Positions 8,644 to 18,203 are shown, counted from the first letter of the stretch. The stretch: DNA of 64,000 nucleotides from Corynebacterium stationis (GCF_001941345.1 NZ_CP009251.1:682001-746000), one strand, 5' to 3'. Notes: a model not told the origin generated them from the sequence alone. Made by a program: numbers and translations.

Positions 8644-9549
8644 ATGAGCACAATGGGCACTGAGGAACGTTGGTTTCATAAAAAGGGCGATTTGGCTAGA
8701 GCTGGGTGGCAAACCGTTGTTGACGCCGATACCCCGGGATGGCAGTACACAGGCATTCGCATCGCAGAGCTTTCCGATGGCCAGTCTCTATCCTTAGACG
8801 ATCTGGGCGTGGAGAGGATCTTCATCCCGCTCGCCGGGCACTTTCAAGTTGCGCACAACGATGAAGTGACCACGCTGAATGGACGCAAGTCTGTCTTTGA
8901 TGGGCCCACTGATGTGCTCTATCTTCCAACGAATACTGCTGCGACGTTATCCGGTGAAGGCCGGGTAGCAGTGGCGGAAGCACCAACCAAGGAGCCGAAA
9001 GAGTGGAAGTACATTCCACCAGAGGGCACCCCGGTGGAGCTGCGCGGCGCCGGCCGTTCTAGCCGCCAGGTGCACAACTTCGGCACTCCGGAGGCACTCG
9101 ATGCTGCACGGTTGATTGTGTGCGAAGTGATCACCCCGGGTGAGAACTGGAGCTCCTATCCACCGCACAAGCACGATGAGTACAAGCCGGGGCATGAGTC
9201 CAAGCTGGAAGAAATCTACTACTTCGAATCCGCTCCTTCACGCGTGGGCGGAAACCCCGACGCTGCCGATGGCGCCTTCGGAATGTTTTCTACCTACTCA
9301 TCACCGGCCGGCGATATTGATATCAACGCCATGGTTTATACCGGTGATGTGGCCCTTGTTCCTTATGGCTACCACGGCCCAGCTGTGGCAGCACCCGGCT
9401 ATGACTTGTACTACCTGAATGTCATGGCAGGACCTGATCCAGAACGCATCTGGTTAATTAATGACGACCCTGCGCACGCATGGGTTCGTGAGACTTGGAA
9501 TGGGCAGGAATTTGATAACCGCCTGCCTTATGAACACCGGGAAGGCTAA
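8644..9549 (+). CDS. iolB: 5-deoxy-glucuronate isomerase IolB
   Basis: A 301-residue double-cupin protein. The metal-binding cupin segment YPPHKHDEY (about residues 177-185) followed by LEEIYYFE is the hallmark of IolB. It isomerises 5-deoxy-D-glucuronate to 5-dehydro-2-deoxy-D-gluconate, the substrate of IolC. A clear AGGAG stands just before the ATG. The gene is four bases upstream of iolD, so the two are coupled. Confidence 0.93.
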   Translation: MSTMGTEERWFHKKGDLARAGWQTVVDADTPGWQYTGIRIAELSDGQSLSLDDLGVERIFIPLAGHFQVAHNDEVTTLNGRKSVFDGPTDVLYLPTNTAATLSGEGRVAVAEAPTKEPKEWKYIPPEGTPVELRGAGRSSRQVHNFGTPEALDAARLIVCEVITPGENWSSYPPHKHDEYKPGHESKLEEIYYFESAPSRVGGNPDAADGAFGMFSTYSSPAGDIDINAMVYTGDVALVPYGYHGPAVAAPGYDLYYLNVMAGPDPERIWLINDDPAHAWVRETWNGQEFDNRLPYEHREG

Positions 9550-9553
9550 ATAA

Positions 9554-11467
9554 ATGGCTGCTACAAAAACAATGACGGTCAGTCAGGCACTCGTTGAGTT
9601 CCTGGGGCACCAGTGGACCGTTGACGGTGAGCACCGCGAGCGCACCATCGCCGGCATGTTCGGCATCTTTGGCCACGGCAACGTTGCCGGTATCGGCCAG
9701 GCACTGAAGCAGTACAACGTGGATGAGCCAGAGCTCATGCCGTACTACCAGGCCCGTAATGAACAGGCGATGGTTCACCAATCCGTCGGCTATGCGCGTA
9801 TGCACCGCCGCCGGGGCACCTATGCATCGGCAGCTTCTGTCGGCCCAGGTGCAACCAACCTGCTCACCGGCGCGGCGCTGGCTACCACCAACCGCCTGCC
9901 AGCGCTGCTCTTGCCCAGCGATACTTTTGCAACACGCGTGGCAGACCCTGTTCTCCAGCAACTCGAGCAGCCGTGGGATATCGGGCTGACCGTCAATGAC
10001 GCATTCCGTCCGGTCTCGAAATTCTTCGACCGCGTGCAGCGCCCGGAACAGCTATTTTCCATCGCGTTATCGGCGATGCGCGTACTGACTGACCCAGCTG
10101 AGACTGGTGCCGTGACGATCGCCTTGCCAGAGGACGTACAGGCAGAAACCTTCGAGGTCCCGCTTGAATTCCTGCAGGACCGCGAGTGGCACATCCGCCG
10201 CCCACGCCCGGAGCGTGAGGCCTTGGCGCGTGCTGTCGAGGTCATCCGTAATGCGAAGAATCCAATGATCATCGCAGGCGGCGGCGTGCTGTATTCCTCC
10301 GCAGAACAGCAGCTGCAGGCCCTGGTTGAGCAGACCGGCATTCCGGTCGGCACTTCGCAGGCAGGCGGCGGCGTGCTGAATTGGGATCACGCGCAAAACC
10401 TCGGCGGCGTCGGTGCTACAGGTACCTTGGCTGCGAACCGCATTGCTGGCGAGGCGGACGTCATCATCGGTATTGGCACCCGCTACAGCGACTTCACCAC
10501 CGCTTCACGCACCGCGTTCCAAAACCCAGACGTGAAGTTCGTCAACATCAACGTCGCGTCTTTCGATGCCTACAAGCACGGTTCGCAGCTTCCAGTCATC
10601 GCCGATGCACGCGAGGCCATCACAGAGCTTATGGATGCCTTGCAAGGATTCCGCATCACCGAGGACTACGCGCGTTCTATCGCGGAAGCTAAAGCCTCCT
10701 GGGATGCCGACGTGGACAAGGCTTTTGCACCCTCGAAGCTGGCTCTTCCTGGACAGCCAGAGATCATCGGTGCGGTACAGGAATCCACTGCACCAGAAGA
10801 TGTCATCATTCAGGCGGCTGGCTCTTTGCCAGGGGATTTGCAAAAGCTATGGCGCGTGCGCGATCCACTCGGCTACCACGTGGAATATGCCTTCTCGTGC
10901 ATGGGATATGAAATCGCTGGTGGTATCGGCGCCAAGCGTGGCCTCGATGCGGTGGGCGATGACCGCGACGTAGTCATCATGGTTGGTGACGGCTCCTATT
11001 TGATGCTGAACTCTGAACTAGTTACTGCCGTTGCCGAGGGCATCAAGGTGATTATCGTGCTCATCCAAAACCACGGCTACGCCTCCATCGGGCACCTGTC
11101 TGAAACGGTTGGTTCGCAGCGCTTTGGTACCTGGTACCGCGAGTACGACGAAGAGCACAAGAACTTCCAAGGCGAGCAGATTCTGCCCGTTGATCTGGCC
11201 ATGAATGCCCGCAGCTACGGCCTTGATGTCATCGAAGTCGAGCCCGGGGAGAACTCCATCGAAGACCTGAAGAAGGCCATGGCTACCGCCAAAGCTTCTG
11301 ACAAGTCCACCTTCATCCACATCAACTCCGACCCGCTTATCTACGCACCTGATGGCGCCGGCTGGTGGGATGTCCCGGTTTCTGAAACCGCGACCTTGGA
11401 ATCGACCAACACCGCCCGCGAGGAATATCTCAAGCAACAAGCCTTCCAGCGCCCGCTTCTTGGCTAA
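9554..11467 (+). CDS. iolD: TPP-dependent trihydroxycyclohexane-dione hydrolase IolD
   Basis: A 637-residue thiamine-pyrophosphate enzyme of the acetolactate-synthase fold, matching the usual IolD length. The TPP-binding motif begins at GDGSYLMLNSE (about residue 477) and ends with QNHGYASIG; the activating glutamate is in the N-terminal RNEQAM stretch near residue 70. It opens the ring of 3D-(3,5/4)-trihydroxycyclohexane-1,2-dione to give 5-deoxy-glucuronate, which IolB then uses. It sits between iolB and iolE in the operon. Confidence 0.94.
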   Translation: MAATKTMTVSQALVEFLGHQWTVDGEHRERTIAGMFGIFGHGNVAGIGQALKQYNVDEPELMPYYQARNEQAMVHQSVGYARMHRRRGTYASAASVGPGATNLLTGAALATTNRLPALLLPSDTFATRVADPVLQQLEQPWDIGLTVNDAFRPVSKFFDRVQRPEQLFSIALSAMRVLTDPAETGAVTIALPEDVQAETFEVPLEFLQDREWHIRRPRPEREALARAVEVIRNAKNPMIIAGGGVLYSSAEQQLQALVEQTGIPVGTSQAGGGVLNWDHAQNLGGVGATGTLAANRIAGEADVIIGIGTRYSDFTTASRTAFQNPDVKFVNINVASFDAYKHGSQLPVIADAREAITELMDALQGFRITEDYARSIAEAKASWDADVDKAFAPSKLALPGQPEIIGAVQESTAPEDVIIQAAGSLPGDLQKLWRVRDPLGYHVEYAFSCMGYEIAGGIGAKRGLDAVGDDRDVVIMVGDGSYLMLNSELVTAVAEGIKVIIVLIQNHGYASIGHLSETVGSQRFGTWYREYDEEHKNFQGEQILPVDLAMNARSYGLDVIEVEPGENSIEDLKKAMATAKASDKSTFIHINSDPLIYAPDGAGWWDVPVSETATLESTNTAREEYLKQQAFQRPLLG

Positions 11468-11496
11468 TCCGCCTGACCACAAAGTAAGGAACAACA

Positions 11497-12453
11497 ATGA
11501 CCACCTCTGTACCTTCTGATACCAAAGCCGCCTCCGTCGCCGGTGAAAACCCTGGCCTGCGCATCGGAACCGCACCTGACTCCTGGGGCGTCTGGTTCCC
11601 CGATGACCCGAAGCAGGTCCCGTGGGACCGCTTCCTGGATGAAGTAGTCAAGGCTGGCTACACCTGGATCGAGCTCGGCCCATACGGCTACCTGCCCACC
11701 GACCCACACCAGCTGGAAGACGAACTGGGCAAGCGTAATCTCAAGCTTTCTGCCGGTACCGTATTCACCGGTTTCCACAAGGGTGAAGAACAGTGGAAGC
11801 GCGCCTGGGACCAAGCACTCGATGTCGCAGGTCTTGCTTCCAAGCTGGGCGCTGAGCACCTAGTTGTCATCCCTGACCTGTGGCGCTCCGACGCCACTAG
11901 TGAGGTATTGGAATCACGCACTTTGGACGATGAAAAGTGGGCTAAGCTCGCCGCCGGCCACGACCGCTTAGGCAAGGCATTGCTGGAAGAATTCGGCATG
12001 AAGCAGCAGTTTCACTCCCACGCTGACAGCCATATCGGCACCACCCGCGAGGTTCTGCGCTTCTTGGAGGAAACCGACCCACGCTACACCAACCTATGCC
12101 TGGATACCGGCCACTTTGCTTACTACGGCGGCGATAACGTCAAGCTCATCGAGGACCATCCAGAGCGCATCGGCTACCTGCACTTGAAGCAGGTCGATCC
12201 ATCATTGCTTTTCGATATTTTGAAAAATGACGTGCCATTTGCCGATGCCGTTGCTCAAGGCATCATGGTCGAACCACCGCATGGTGTTCCTGACCTGGCG
12301 CCAATCATTGAAGCTGTTTCGAAGATTGACTCCGATATTTTCGCCATCGTTGAGCAGGATATGTATGGCTGCGATGTGGACTACCCATTCCCAATTGCTG
12401 AGCGCACCCGTAAGCACATCTTCGGCTGCACGCACTTCGCCCGTATCAAGTAA
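11497..12453 (+). CDS. iolE: Inosose dehydratase IolE
   Basis: A 318-residue TIM-barrel protein of the xylose-isomerase-like family. The N-terminal GTAPDSWGVWFPDDP (about 25-39) is the typical IolE signature, and the metal-site region includes HSHADSHIGT near residue 173 and LDTGHFAYYGG near 205. It dehydrates scyllo-inosose (2-keto-myo-inositol) to the dione used by IolD. The ATG at 11497 is preceded by a weak AAGGAA. The roughly 30-residue N-terminal tail is rich in Thr, Ser and Ala. Confidence 0.93.
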   Translation: MTTSVPSDTKAASVAGENPGLRIGTAPDSWGVWFPDDPKQVPWDRFLDEVVKAGYTWIELGPYGYLPTDPHQLEDELGKRNLKLSAGTVFTGFHKGEEQWKRAWDQALDVAGLASKLGAEHLVVIPDLWRSDATSEVLESRTLDDEKWAKLAAGHDRLGKALLEEFGMKQQFHSHADSHIGTTREVLRFLEETDPRYTNLCLDTGHFAYYGGDNVKLIEDHPERIGYLHLKQVDPSLLFDILKNDVPFADAVAQGIMVEPPHGVPDLAPIIEAVSKIDSDIFAIVEQDMYGCDVDYPFPIAERTRKHIFGCTHFARIK

Positions 12454-12492
12454 ACGAAAATCCACCAACCTAAAATTTTTAAGGAAATCATT

Positions 12493-13509
12493 ATGACTAA
12501 GAGTCTTCGCGTCGGCGTCGTTGGTGCCGGAGCAATGGGTGCGGACCACATCGATCGCATTAACAACCGCACCTCCGGTGCTCACATTTCCGCCATCGTT
12601 GAACCAGATGCAGGCCGGGCCGCCAAGGCGGCTGAAAATGCGCCAGGTGCGAACACTTTCTCTAAGATTGAAGACGCCATTGCTGCCGATGCAGTCGACG
12701 CCGTTCTGATTGCCGTTCCTGGCCAATTCCACGAGCCGGTCCTTGTTCCAGCGCTGGAAGCCGGCCTACCCATTCTGTGTGAAAAGCCGTTGACCCCTGA
12801 TTCTGAGTCTTCACTTCGCATCGTGGAGCTTGAGCAGAAGCTGGACAAGCCACACATTCAGATTGGTTTCATGCGCCGCTTCGACCCGGAGTACAACGAG
12901 TTGCGCAAGCTGGTGGAGTCGGAAGATGCCGGCGAGCTCCTCATGCTTCGCGGCGTGCACCGTAACCCAACCGTGGGGGAGAACTACACCCAGGACATGT
13001 TGATCACTGACTCCGTGGTGCATGAGTTTGATGTCATTCCATGGCTCGCAGGCTCACGTGTGGTCAGCGTGGAAGTTAAGTACCCCAAGACCAACTCCCT
13101 GGCACACGCGGGGATGAAAGAACCAATTCTGGTCATCATGGAATTGGAAAATGGTGTGCTGGTGGATGTGGAAATGAACGTGAATGTTCAATTCGGCTAC
13201 CAAGTCGCTACCGAAGCAGTCTTTGAAAAGGGGCTGGCCCGAATAGGTCAGCCAGCAGGCCTGCAGCGCTGGAGTGCTGGTCAGTTCTCCGTGAAGGATC
13301 ATGAGGACTTCACCACTCGTTTCGCAACGGCATATGACCGCCAGATTCAGTCCTGGGTGGATGCAGTTCATGAGGGTACTTTGGTGGCTGGTCCAAATGC
13401 ATTCGATGGCTACCTGGTGGCATTGTCCTGCGAGGCAGGCGTCAAGGCTTTGAACGAAGGTGGCGTTGTTCCAGTTGAAGCAGAATCACGCCCTGATTTC
13501 TACGCATAA
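12493..13509 (+). CDS. iolG: Inositol 2-dehydrogenase IolG
   Basis: A 338-residue Gfo/Idh/MocA oxidoreductase. The NAD-binding loop GVVGAGAMGADHIDRI covers residues 8-23. The CEKPL motif with the catalytic lysine is near residue 96-100, and RRFDPEYNELR follows near 130. It oxidises myo-inositol to scyllo-inosose, the entry reaction. RBS AAGGAA lies nine bases before the ATG. Assignment as the main IolG rests on operon position, since three other family members lie within 11 kb. Confidence 0.9.
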   Translation: MTKSLRVGVVGAGAMGADHIDRINNRTSGAHISAIVEPDAGRAAKAAENAPGANTFSKIEDAIAADAVDAVLIAVPGQFHEPVLVPALEAGLPILCEKPLTPDSESSLRIVELEQKLDKPHIQIGFMRRFDPEYNELRKLVESEDAGELLMLRGVHRNPTVGENYTQDMLITDSVVHEFDVIPWLAGSRVVSVEVKYPKTNSLAHAGMKEPILVIMELENGVLVDVEMNVNVQFGYQVATEAVFEKGLARIGQPAGLQRWSAGQFSVKDHEDFTTRFATAYDRQIQSWVDAVHEGTLVAGPNAFDGYLVALSCEAGVKALNEGGVVPVEAESRPDFYA

Positions 13510-13546
13510 ATTTTCAAAGATTCCTGTTTAAGAAGGAGAATCCCTT

Positions 13547-14419
13547 ATGGTTCGCATTGCTTTTGACCCAACGCCTTTGCATCACGACTATGACTTGCTG
13601 GAATTTCCAGATGTCACCGCACGCTTGGGCTATGAGTACATGCAGATCACTCCGCATGTGGACTTTGGTCCTTTCTTCCGCCATCCCAAGGCTGACGATG
13701 ATCTGGTGCAAGCGCTAAAGAAACGCGCCAAGGACGCGGGCGTCAAAATTCCAGCCATCTTGCCGGTGCACCGTTTGTCCTGGCCTGATGAAAACCTGCG
13801 GGTAGCTGCGGTGCGCAATCTCAAGCGCATCATTGAGCTGGCAGTGGATCTGGAAGTAGACACCCTGAATACGGAATTCTCGGGCCGACCAGAACGTCCT
13901 GAGGAATCAGAAGACGCTTTCTACCGTTCCATGGAAGAACTCCTTCCCATTTTGGAGCGCGAGGGCATCAAGTTCAACATCGATCCGCACCCGGATGATT
14001 TTGTCGAAGACGGCGTTGAAGCGTGGCGCGTAATCCGCGGCTTGAATTCCAAGCAAGTGGGCTTTGTCTACGTTGCGCCGCATACCTTCCATATGGGAGA
14101 CCAACCAGAAAAGATTCTCACCTCAGTCGGTGATCGTCTCGGCGCTGTGTATTTGTCAGACTCCTTCGACCATCACAAATCCCACGGTCTGCGCTACATC
14201 ACCAACCCACCGGGTAATGCAGTCCGCGTGCACCAGCATCTCAAGATCGGTGATGGTGACGTTGATTTTAACGAGCTGTTTAAGTTGCTTCGGACCACCG
14301 GCTACCTAGACCGCGAGGATGCCCTTCTGGTATCCAATGTCTTTGCCGAAGATGAGACCTTCCTTGATGTTTCGCGCTACCAGCTGCAAAAGATCAAGGA
14401 GTTGGTCGACAACGCTTAA
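13547..14419 (+). CDS. iolH: IolH-like sugar phosphate isomerase/epimerase
   Basis: A 290-residue TIM-barrel protein of the AP-endonuclease 2/xylose-isomerase-like superfamily, with NIDPHPDDFVEDG near residue 143 and YVAPHTFHMGDQ near 175. In inositol operons IolH is usual, but its reaction is not firmly established. An AGAAGGAGA ribosome-binding site precedes the ATG. Downstream come a 15-base tandem repeat and a strong hairpin before the next transporter gene. Confidence 0.88.
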   Translation: MVRIAFDPTPLHHDYDLLEFPDVTARLGYEYMQITPHVDFGPFFRHPKADDDLVQALKKRAKDAGVKIPAILPVHRLSWPDENLRVAAVRNLKRIIELAVDLEVDTLNTEFSGRPERPEESEDAFYRSMEELLPILEREGIKFNIDPHPDDFVEDGVEAWRVIRGLNSKQVGFVYVAPHTFHMGDQPEKILTSVGDRLGAVYLSDSFDHHKSHGLRYITNPPGNAVRVHQHLKIGDGDVDFNELFKLLRTTGYLDREDALLVSNVFAEDETFLDVSRYQLQKIKELVDNA

Positions 14420-14420
14420 G

Positions 14421-14465
14421 CGCTAACAGCCTAGGCGTTAACAGGCTAGACGCTAACACCAGATA
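14421..14465 (+). repeat. Three imperfect 15-base tandem repeats
   Basis: Three consecutive 15-base units begin CGCTAACAG, CGTTAACAG and CGCTAACAC. The first two share 12 of 15 positions by eye and the third is shorter in its match. They start directly after the iolH stop codon. Function unknown. Confidence 0.5.
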
Positions 14466-14508
14466 CGGCTCGGGAATCCTCCAGAAATTGCAAGGACTCC
14501 CAAGCCGT
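14465..14508 (+). terminator. Strong hairpin between iolH and the MFS gene
   Basis: Arms 14465-14479 and 14494-14508 pair at 13 of 15 positions around a 14-base loop. The T-rich tail is poor. It may act as a partial terminator or mRNA-stabilising end that lowers expression of the downstream transporter and oxidoreductase genes. Confidence 0.6.
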
Positions 14509-14541
14509 TATGCATTTCATCTCCACGGAAGGAGCACGCTT

Positions 14542-15954
14542 ATGGCTCAGACATGGTCATTTAGCGTCTCTATTGCCTTGCTCGCGGCCGGGGCACTGTT
14601 TCTAGAGATCCTCGACGGCACAATCTTGACCACGGCGATTCCTGCCATCGCGAGCGAATTTGGTGTGGGCGCAGGCGAGGTCAGCCTCGTGCTGGTGGCC
14701 TATCTAGTAGCGGCAGCCGTCGGCATCCCTGCGGCCGGGTGGCTATCAGATCGCTTCGGCGTGCGGTCAGTTTTTCTGCTGGCACTTCTTGTATTCACTG
14801 TCGCGTCGCTTATCTGCGCACTTGCTCCTAACCTAGGCCTGCTCATTGCGGCACGTGTTCTGCAAGGCCTCGGTGGTGCGCTCCTTGTGCCGGTTGGGCG
14901 ATTGGCCGTTATTCGCGGAACAGATCCCAAAGACTTACTCGATGCCATCGCATTTTTAACTTGGCCTGCGCTTGTCGCACCAGTTATTGCACCGGTGCTG
15001 GGTGGTTTGATTACCGACACCATTGGCTGGCGATGGATCTTCTTCATCAACGTGCCACTTGGAATAATCGCTCTTATCGCGGGAGCGTTCATCCTGCCTA
15101 AAGACACAAAGGTTTCCACAGGGCGTTTCGATGCGGTGGGGTTTATCGGCGTTGCCATCATCATGGTCGCGCTAACTATCTGCGCAGAACTTCTCACAAC
15201 CGAAGTAGACCACCGCGGGCTGTATGCCCTGACACTGGTTGCCATTGCCGCTATCACCACGGGGTTCATCACCTGGCGGCTGCGCACCCCGGGGCGGCTT
15301 TTCGATGTCACAGTGCTGCGTATCCAGACGTTTCGAGTAGGGAATGCATCGGGAAGCATCTACCGGCTGGTTATTACTGCCTTGCCGTTTATGTTTACCC
15401 TGTTATTCCAACTGTCTTTTGGCTGGTCTGCGACCATGGCAGGCGTGATGGTCGTGGCGCTTTTCGCAGGAAACGTCGCGATTAAGCCTTTTACCACGCC
15501 AATCATCCGCAGGTTCGCCTTCAAACCAGTGCTGATTTTCTCTAATGCCGCTGGTGCCATCGTTCTAGCTTCATTTCTGTTCGTCACGGCGGAAACACCG
15601 CTGGCAGTCATCGGCGTCTTGTTGTTTGTCTCCGGAGCGCTGCGCTCGTTAGGGTTTAGCGCCTACAACACTCTGCAGTTCGTGGATATCGGACCTGAGC
15701 AAACCAATAACGCCAATGTTCTATCGGCAACGCTGCATCAGCTCGGTATGTCTCTCGGCATTGCCGTCGGCGTCATAGCTATTTCGCTTGCGCCGACTTT
15801 CGCGTGGGCGTTTCCCCTCGCAGCCGCGCTATTCATATTGCCTCTCTTGGGCGCTGCGATGCTGCCACCAAGTTCCGGCGCTAGTGCCTTAGAAACCAAA
15901 CAACCGAGATACCCCAAGATTAAAAGTGACAAGAAAGTAAGTGAAAACCTATGA
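14542..15954 (+). CDS. MFS drug:H+ antiporter-2-like transporter in the inositol operon
   Basis: A 470-residue major-facilitator protein with a DHA2-like first helix (LDGTILTTAIPAI) and the inter-helix motif GWLSDRFGVRSV near residue 65. Later motifs include RVLQGLGGALLVPVGR near 110 and GWRWIFFINVPLG near 165. The start was moved to the ATG at 14542 because AAGGAG lies just upstream; an in-frame codon at 14488 falls inside the preceding hairpin. DHA2 proteins usually export, so it may expel inositol-related compounds or be unrelated. C. glutamicum has an MFS gene at the same place. The stop overlaps the next ATG by four bases. Confidence 0.85.
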   Translation: MAQTWSFSVSIALLAAGALFLEILDGTILTTAIPAIASEFGVGAGEVSLVLVAYLVAAAVGIPAAGWLSDRFGVRSVFLLALLVFTVASLICALAPNLGLLIAARVLQGLGGALLVPVGRLAVIRGTDPKDLLDAIAFLTWPALVAPVIAPVLGGLITDTIGWRWIFFINVPLGIIALIAGAFILPKDTKVSTGRFDAVGFIGVAIIMVALTICAELLTTEVDHRGLYALTLVAIAAITTGFITWRLRTPGRLFDVTVLRIQTFRVGNASGSIYRLVITALPFMFTLLFQLSFGWSATMAGVMVVALFAGNVAIKPFTTPIIRRFAFKPVLIFSNAAGAIVLASFLFVTAETPLAVIGVLLFVSGALRSLGFSAYNTLQFVDIGPEQTNNANVLSATLHQLGMSLGIAVGVIAISLAPTFAWAFPLAAALFILPLLGAAMLPPSSGASALETKQPRYPKIKSDKKVSENL

Positions 15955-16976
15955 ATGTCCGTATTGGATTAGTTGGTTATGGAACCGGTGGGCGATATTT
16001 TCACGCGCCCTATATTGAAGCCTCCCCGCATTGTAAATTAGTGGGTGTGGTGGCACGTTCTGAAGCCTCGAAAGCAAAGGTCGAAGAAGATTTCCCTGGG
16101 CTTCCGACCGTTGATTCATTGGAGGCATTAGTGAATCTTGGTGTTGACGCGGTGGTTATTTCTACGCCACCCGATACGCGCCGAGACCTGGTTTTAGAGG
16201 CGATTGACGCAGGGGTGGCAGTGGTGGCTGATAAGCCCTTCGCCCCAAATGCTCAGGCCGCGCAAGAGCTTGTCGATGCCGCCGAGAAGGCCGGGGTTCT
16301 CCTCAACGTTTTTCACAATCGTCGCTATGACACAGACATCGTCACAGCCATGAAAATCAGGCATTCGCTTGGGCAGTTGCACGGTCTGGACTTGCGTTTT
16401 GATCTCAATGAGCGGGATTCTTTGGAGCTGGGGCCTGAAGGAGGTCTGCTTCGGGATTTAGGATCCCACGTAGTCGACCAGGCATTGATGTTGATGGGAC
16501 CTGTACGTGAAGTAACTGCTCATCTCAGTTTTATCGAAAGCGCCGAAGGACTCACAGATAAGAGCTTTCGCATCATCATTGAGCATGGTTCGGGTGCTGT
16601 ATCCACGATTTCTGCGAGCAAGGTAGATTGGCTGGTATCGCGTGAGATTCGCCTAATTGGCGAACATGGTGCGTATGTCTCCGATTTTCGTGATGTGCAA
16701 ACCGAAGCCATCAAGAAAGGACAACGCCCGGCAGGAAAACGTGATGCGTGGGGCTATGAATCCCACGACAGGTGGGGCCAGCTGCGCACTGCCAGCGGCG
16801 TCGAAACGGTACGTTCAGCGCAAGGTGATTACACCAATTTCTACGATGAGCTTGCTCGCGCGATAGAAACCAAGACATCTGGTCCGGTTCCTGCCCAGCA
16901 AGGAGTCGAGGTTCTTAAAGTCTTGGATGCTGTGGTCGAAAGCGCGAAAGAAGGCCGAGCAGTTCGCATTCTTTAA
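15951..16976 (+). CDS. Gfo/Idh/MocA oxidoreductase, last gene of the inositol operon
   Basis: A 341-residue NAD(P)-dependent dehydrogenase with GLVGYGTGGRYFHAPYI (residues 6-22) as nucleotide-binding loop. The motif ADKPFAPN near residue 92 replaces the usual EKP, keeping the lysine but with aspartate before it. RDLGSHVVDQAL near 165 is the usual substrate-side segment. It overlaps the MFS gene by ATGA, indicating coupled translation. C. glutamicum also carries an oxidoreductase (cg0207, OxiA) here, so a role with a less common inositol isomer is likely, though not shown. Confidence 0.85.
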   Translation: MNVRIGLVGYGTGGRYFHAPYIEASPHCKLVGVVARSEASKAKVEEDFPGLPTVDSLEALVNLGVDAVVISTPPDTRRDLVLEAIDAGVAVVADKPFAPNAQAAQELVDAAEKAGVLLNVFHNRRYDTDIVTAMKIRHSLGQLHGLDLRFDLNERDSLELGPEGGLLRDLGSHVVDQALMLMGPVREVTAHLSFIESAEGLTDKSFRIIIEHGSGAVSTISASKVDWLVSREIRLIGEHGAYVSDFRDVQTEAIKKGQRPAGKRDAWGYESHDRWGQLRTASGVETVRSAQGDYTNFYDELARAIETKTSGPVPAQQGVEVLKVLDAVVESAKEGRAVRIL

Positions 16977-17007
16977 GTGGTATTTTTCAAAAGGGATCGC
17001 CGAATTG

Positions 17008-17034
17008 GCTAACTAGCCCGGTTGACTAGTTAGC
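17008..17034 (+). terminator. Terminator of the inositol operon
   Basis: A perfect 9-bp stem (GCTAACTAG and CTAGTTAGC) with a nine-base loop is followed directly by TTTT. It lies 31 bases after the last operon gene and before the convergent HNH gene. Confidence 0.85.
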
Positions 17035-17063
17035 TTTTGCTAGCTGTGGGGATCGCCCTGGTT

Positions 17064-18203
17064 TTAGATGAGGTTCATCGCTCCCATGCTGCTCACGTGG
17101 TGCGTGTTGCCCACAAGTTTTCCGCCTGGGGTGTGCAGGCGGACTTTGCCGCGGTGGCGGCGCATCCTGCCGCGGCTCGGCTTCCCTTTTCCTCGCTTAT
17201 TTTTTCTTTTCTGTGACCCGGGATTAGCCGGGTCATCGTCGTCGTTGACGCCGTTGTGGTACTTACACAACATGGTCAGGTTCGAGGGTTTCGTATGTCC
17301 GCCGTGTTTGTGGGCGTCGATGTGGTGAACTTGGCATCTATCGGCTGGTACGTTGCAGTCTGGCCAAGGACAGACGAGGTTCTCTGCCATGGCGAGAGTG
17401 CGAAGTTTGTCTGATGCGAATCGGGCTTCGTACAAGTTCACCGGTCCGGCGGTGGGGTGGAAGAGCCCGACGTAGAGTTTGTCGCCGAGAGCACCTTCCA
17501 TTGCGGCGTTGATGAATTCGGCGCCAGTCATGGTCGTGCCATCGGATAAAGCGACGATGACTTCGTCGCCTTTGCCGCAGGAAACTTTCGCGAAATCATC
17601 AAGACCAATAGCAATCACAGTGCGGTATTCCGGCTTGATGAGCCCGGTGCCGGTGCCTTCGACTAAATCCCAGAAAGGCTCCAACAAAGCTTCAGAGCGC
17701 GGCTGGTCGTCGTTGGTGATGGCAGCATCAAGCGTCTTTTCTAAATCAGTAATACGGCGCTGGGTATCGGTAATGCTAATGGTGCGTAGGCCGTCGATGA
17801 CGCGGCCGAGACGCACCCCGGGTTTCTTTTTGGTGTCGCCGCCTTGTTCGGTGACGCGTTTCTTGGCGTAGGCTTCGACTTCTTCGAAGGTGCCTTCAAA
17901 CGCGATAAGTTCAGCGCGGAGTTTCCATGCGGCGCCGCGGGTGTTGAGTTTCTTGGCGTGCTTGTTGACCATCTCTAAGTATTCGAGGCTTAGTTGCCTC
18001 GCTTCGGCAAGCGCGACCGAGTCGCGCTGCACCTTGGGGGAATCAGCGGGCCCGAAGAATACTGTGGCTAGCCGGGTGTATTTGCGTGCCGTGTTCAGTG
18101 GCATCAGGTCACCGGCGAGGTCGTGTGGGGAGCACTCGTACACATCGCGGAGGATGGTTATTCCGCTGGTGTAGAAGAGTTTTATTATTTGTTGTCCGTT
18201 CAT
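17064..18203 (-). CDS. HNH endonuclease-domain protein
   Basis: A 379-residue protein. Its C-terminal third holds an HNH nuclease: CPWPDCNVPADRCQVHHIDA then HGGHTKPSNLTMLCKYHN, with paired cysteines and the conserved His-His/Asn/His pattern. The N-terminal two thirds resemble the DUF222-like helical region of corynebacterial and mycobacterial 13E12-type repeat proteins. The C-terminus is very basic (KRKNKRGKGKPSRGRMRRHR). Such genes occur in several copies in corynebacteria and their role is unknown; mobility has been suspected. The ATG at 18203 is preferred to the TTG at 18230, but neither has a good ribosome-binding site. Just upstream is a long inverted repeat with DnaA-box sequences. Confidence 0.82.
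   Translation of the reverse strand: MNGQQIIKLFYTSGITILRDVYECSPHDLAGDLMPLNTARKYTRLATVFFGPADSPKVQRDSVALAEARQLSLEYLEMVNKHAKKLNTRGAAWKLRAELIAFEGTFEEVEAYAKKRVTEQGGDTKKKPGVRLGRVIDGLRTISITDTQRRITDLEKTLDAAITNDDQPRSEALLEPFWDLVEGTGTGLIKPEYRTVIAIGLDDFAKVSCGKGDEVIVALSDGTTMTGAEFINAAMEGALGDKLYVGLFHPTAGPVNLYEARFASDKLRTLAMAENLVCPWPDCNVPADRCQVHHIDAHKHGGHTKPSNLTMLCKYHNGVNDDDDPANPGSQKRKNKRGKGKPSRGRMRRHRGKVRLHTPGGKLVGNTHHVSSMGAMNLI

Noticed and set aside
14421..14465. CRISPR-like repeats
   Set aside because: Units are contiguous 15-mers without spacers, and no cas genes are present in the window.
14700..15359. 219-codon frame antisense to the DHA2-type MFS gene
   Set aside because: Shadow of a membrane-protein gene; composition dominated by Ser, Arg, Pro and Thr.
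17064..18203. Possible insertion sequence or transposase in the HNH region
   Set aside because: The protein is an HNH nuclease, not a transposase, and I found no terminal inverted repeats or target duplication on both sides; only one inverted repeat lies on one side.
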